The position numbers were made by a program, and so were the translations under genes. A DNA stretch of 64,000 nucleotides from Musa acuminata AAA Group (Eukaryota; Streptophyta; Magnoliopsida; Zingiberales; Musaceae), in NCBI RefSeq assembly GCF_036884655.1, contig NC_088342.1:31196001-31260000 (forward strand). The letters are read 5' to 3'. The notes beneath the pieces were generated by a model. The model had not been told where the DNA came from and made no database searches. It worked only from the letters and a program-made list of their open reading frames with translations. How positions within the stretch are numbered: position 1 is the stretch's first letter; each line of letters opens with the position of its first letter. Shown here one piece after another: positions 60,191 to 64,000 of the stretch.

Positions 60191-60577
60191 AAATATTTTT
60201 ATAAAAGGCGACGCAACGTCGTCGAGTTTATATATATATAAATATATATATATATAATTATATATATTTATATATAAATATTCTTATAAAAGGCGACGCG
60301 ATGTCGCTTTTTATAAAAATATTTATATATAAATAAATATATATATATATATACCATTCCATCCGGTAACGGGCAGTCCGTGTACCGGTCAGCTGATGGA
60401 CCGGTACGTACCGCCCGTACTGGGCGGGCGGTATTATTCGAAATTGTATACCTATATATATATATATATATATATATATAAGTAAAAAAAAATCTGCGAT
60501 GTCGCCTCAGCGCCGTCACCTCTCTTCTCCCCACGCGGGGTGACGTCATTGAGGCGATGTCACAAGAAAACGACATC

Positions 60578-60725
<148 letters not shown>

Positions 60726-61248
60726 ATGTATATATATAAAATACCGTTTTCGTCGCAACGTCGCCTCTTCTCACCACTACGCAGAGGATTCTTCTCCCTG
60801 TGCAGATGAGAAGAGGAGGGAGAGTGGCGCAGGTACTCCTCCTCTTCTCCATTTTCTTTTTTCCTCTTCTCCCTCTTGTTTCTTCTCCCTCGGTCATCGT
60901 CGGGTGGAAATAGCCCAATTGATGGTACTGCCCGGTAGCAGGCTGTCCGTATACCGGTCTGCTGGCGGACCAGTACGTACAGCCCGGTATGGGCGGTATT
61001 ATTCAAAATTAAAGACTTTGCTCAAAATGACCACTTGGATGGCTTGTTTTTGGGTAGTTTTGCCAATATGCGACGACTACACATAACTTATATTTACAAG
61101 CCTGAAACGACCGCAAAATCCAATCAAAATGGGGCTGCCAAACCTACTACAAGCCCTTACATGCTGTGGAAAGTATGAACAAAACCGAAAGACACAGACA
61201 TGCACGAGCATTACATTGAACACCTTGTTTATAGCTTTGTTCGTGACA

Positions 61249-62878
61249 TCGTTGTATGGCGAACCTTGGTGTCACTATTAGGGCCAATCCTGTATCTTGT
61301 TTCTGAACTATTCTGATCTGAAATATATATTTCCTGGTAAACAGATTTTGCTTCATAGACTATATAAACCAAATGAGATTTGCACCTTCTAAGAGACAAC
61401 CTAATGCTTGAAGCATTAAAATTCCTAGTTTCCATCAGAATGAATTGGATCTATAGCATATGCACTGTTCCTATGTAATTTTTGTATTGGATAATATGAG
61501 TCTGGTTGAGAGTGAAGATTTAAGATGAGCTGCTTAGTTTTTCAAGTTGACTTTCTAATGAGGGATGAATACACCAACTCCAAGGCTCCATCCAAGAGCA
61601 TCAACAAGAATTAGGGAGGAGAAGATGAGTGCTAAACAACAAATATCTCATGAAACTTTTTTCTTTTGTCTCCCACTAGTGTACTTCGGCTCCATTAATT
61701 GGGTTGCTGGTTTCCCTTCTTGGCCTATTTTGGCTTGGATTATTTCTTGTCCATTGATTCAGTTTCTTTGCCATTGGAGGAGATAGTCACACTACCGAGA
61801 AGGAATAACTGCCTATTCAAAAGAGTTAAATGATAGAAAAAGGGGAAAGAAGAAAAAAGAAAAGGGGAGGAAAATGGGTAGGGGGGCTTGGTGGGGGGGA
61901 AGATTGGTTTTTATAGGCACATAGTGAGAGTAGGGGGTGGGTGAGTAGCAAGAGGAACACAGGTCGGGGTTGAAGGTGGCTGTTGGCATTAAAAGCATAG
62001 AGCTGTGGGACAGGATGTCTCCAGAATGGCTTTTGAAAGGATTTTTGCTTATTGGAGCTTTTGATATTACTGATCAACCATTCAAGCATCTGGTAAGAAA
62101 TCATGTGCTTTTGGAGGCCTTACTGTTGTATCGAAGCCTTTCCTCTTTCTCCTTACCTACCTTAAAGTGCATATTATACAAGGACCTCGGAGCCTTCACT
62201 TTTATTTTTGGTTACTAGAGGTTCACCAACAAGCATGTAGGATCTACTTGAAGAACACCTTCATCATTTTTTATATTTTGTCCTGACCATGTCTTTTAAC
62301 TTTTCAAAAAAAAAAAAAAAAAACAGATTATAGGGATGAATGGTGTGCTCAAGTCTTGGAATTTTCTAAGCTTGAATAAGAATTTCTTTTAGGAACCCCT
62401 TAGTGTCTAGCTTTGAAGATGTATTAAAAAACTCCACACTAGTCTTATCACCATTAGGTTGTTTTCCAGGTAACAAGATTTGTTAGTTCTATTCATTCAT
62501 CAATTATATTTTGTCAAGTTTGGTAATTTGTTGACCATTTAAATTACTATTGAATTACCAAACCTTGGTTCGGTTGGCAAGATCGTTCATGAACCATAAG
62601 CCAGATAGATCCTGGTGATGAAATGGACTTTATCTAAAGCTGACTACCACAGCAAGCAAATTCAATGTTCACCTGCAAAGGCGGCATCTCATTTAGAACA
62701 CTTTGATGTCCCACTTTTTGCAGAGTACTTGGTGGGGCAGTGCTGACTATTGAAGTTGCCAGGGTAATGTAGATGCTTGCTAGATAGTTATGAATAAATC
62801 TCTGAAGCACTTGCTGGATTTGCAAAGATGGTCCTGTATATTAGTGATCTCATTCTCCACAATAAATCTTCCTCTCTC
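61249..62878. other. Unassigned DNA
   Basis: No gene recognised. Short frames (61565-61786, 61970-62218, 62634-62825 minus) match no family that I know. A 17-base A run at 62309 could mark an old retroposon end, but I found no flanking duplication. Confidence 0.45.
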
Positions 62879-62895
62879 AGCTACCTTTTAATCTT

Positions 62896-63279
62896 TTTTT
62901 TCGAAAAAGAAGAAATATATTACTTTAAAGCTCTAATACAAGACAAAATTTGGCCGAATCCACATAGGTCAAGATTCTCTCCAAATACAGGTCTTGGAGG
63001 TTCCTCCTTGGAAAAGCACTCATGTTTTCTTCCTGGACACATGACAAAATTTACATTCTTGGAAGCATTCTGCCAAAAAGAGTATTCTTTGTACACAATT
63101 CAACAATCCCATGGTGATTGTTCCTCCTTGTTGAGGATTTTTACGAGCAATTCACACCTGTTTCACAAGCATGTTTCATTCCATATTTGATGGCAGTGAG
63201 CTCTGCTTTCCAGGAGGTTGTATCCTGTAGATAGCTACAGCCAGCCAACATACGTTTGCCATCACTTGTGCGGATTACA
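62896..63279 (-). mobile_element. 5'-truncated LINE insertion with RNase H-like remnant
   Basis: A perfect 17-bp target duplication (AGCTACCTTTTAATCTT) at 62879-62895 and 63280-63296 bounds the insert. On the minus strand the insert ends in an A run (62903-62896), the mark of target-primed retroposition. It reads an RNase H-like piece: SDGKRMLAGCSYLQD and TSWKAELTAIKYGMKHA, then a frameshift and VKILNKEEQSPWDC. Such a domain is found at the end of plant L1-type LINE ORF2. Everything upstream is missing, so it was dead on arrival. Confidence 0.85.
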
Positions 63280-63399
63280 AAGCTACCTTTTAATCTTCAA
63301 TTATGGTTTATACTTTATACCACTTCGGATGTAACAGTTGATACATCTGAAGTGGAATATGGTTTATGATTCTATTCTATAGTTTCTGATAGTTTAAAC

Positions 63400-63754
63400 C
63401 AGGGTTTGCCATACCGAATCGTACCGTCCGATATGGGCGGTACGTACCGGTCCGATAGGCCAACGGTACACGGACCGTTCGGTACCGGTCCGCACTGTAG
63501 CAGTGCTACAGTGCACTACAGCACTGCACTGCGTAGGGCTACAGTGCATGCACTGTAGCCCCGCGCAGTGTAGTGTAACACTGCTATTTGAACTGTAGCT
63601 CTGTACCGGTGCACTGCAGCTCTGCACAGTGTAGTGCTACAGTGCACTGTAGCACTGCTACAGTGTTCGGTGCATCTGGGTATACCGCTCGGTACACCGT
63701 ACCGTACCGATACCAAGCCCAGATCGAAATACCGGTACGGTATTAAGAACCTTG
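63400..63754. mobile_element. hAT-type MITE M3 (GTAC-rich family)
   Basis: Flanks GTTTAAAC (63392-63399) and TTTTAAAC (63755-63762), 7 of 8 matching. Ends CAGGGTTTGCCATACCG and, inverted, CAAGGTTCTTAATACCG. 355 bases, with GGTACGTACCGGTCCG-type palindromic blocks near both ends. The core has many CACTGTAGC / GCTACAGTG units (63495-63665) that can fold on themselves. Confidence 0.85.
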
Positions 63755-63762
63755 TTTTAAAC

Positions 63763-64000
63763 CATGATTTGATTGTTTGTTTATAAGAAAAACTAGAATA
63801 TTGTTCTTTGCAGCATCAAAGTTGTTACAGTTTCTCAATAAATGCTTGGTATCATATACCGATGGTTACTAAGAAATAACAAGATTATGTCTTTAGTTTT
63901 CAGATTGTATCGAAGTCTAAAGTGAGACCGTGCAATTTCATAATAGAGATTGTTAGTTTCCAAATCCTTAATGTCAGAAGGATATGCTTATTGTTTTTTC
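63763..64000. other. Unassigned DNA at the right edge
   Basis: AT-rich DNA with no recognised feature. Confidence 0.5.

Noticed and set aside
61565..62218. Two open frames that might be exons
   Set aside because: No recognisable domain, no convincing splice sites or neighbours; evidence is too thin to call a gene.

Overview
The window reads as nuclear DNA of a flowering plant, probably a monocot. It is AT-rich and packed with nested LTR retrotransposons of the Ty1/copia type, hAT-type miniature elements with 8-bp target duplications, a truncated LINE insertion and long (TA)n tracts. The only intact host-type gene I can support is a two-exon gene for a small secreted TPD1-like protein. A banana relative would fit, but that is only an impression.

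Layout, left to right. 1-1.6 kb: pyrimidine-rich low-complexity DNA, an LTR scrap, a broken receptor-kinase fragment and a minus-strand LTR end. 1.6-9.4 kb: old copia D with copia C (3104-8539) inserted in its RNase H region. 9.5-10.9 kb: the TPD1-like gene (coding 10167 to 9709, minus strand) inside a segment that occurs again near 36-45 kb. 11.3-22.0 kb: Tnt1/Tork-like copia A1, split by Angela-like copia B1 (14719-20422, duplication GATAT). 22-36 kb: very AT-rich relics, namely minus-strand copia E, a long-LTR element H without visible genes, a 235-bp tandem repeat, two (TATACA)n tracts and gag scraps. 36.2-45.2 kb: the second copy of the duplicated segment, holding a dead TPD1-like copy, the young copia A2 (36331-41592, duplication TCACA) and old copia F. 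46-55.6 kb: a hAT-type MITE and then the youngest element, copia B2 (46954-55595, duplication ATATG), whose two LTRs look identical. 55.6-61.2 kb: LTR element G without recognisable pol, carrying two hAT-type insertions. 61.2-64 kb: unassigned DNA, a LINE 3' fragment with a 17-bp duplication, and another MITE.

The genes do not form a pathway. The window is a record of insertions into insertions, and target duplications fix the order of many events. The most unusual sequence is the 1.8-kb leader of B2. It holds four stem-loops that share a 19-nt apical motif while their outer stems differ in sequence yet still pair. It also has a perfect inverted repeat near the primer-binding site, which is kept in B1. 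The two B copies share a frameshift in RNase H although their LTR pairs are young, which suggests mobilisation by proteins supplied in trans.
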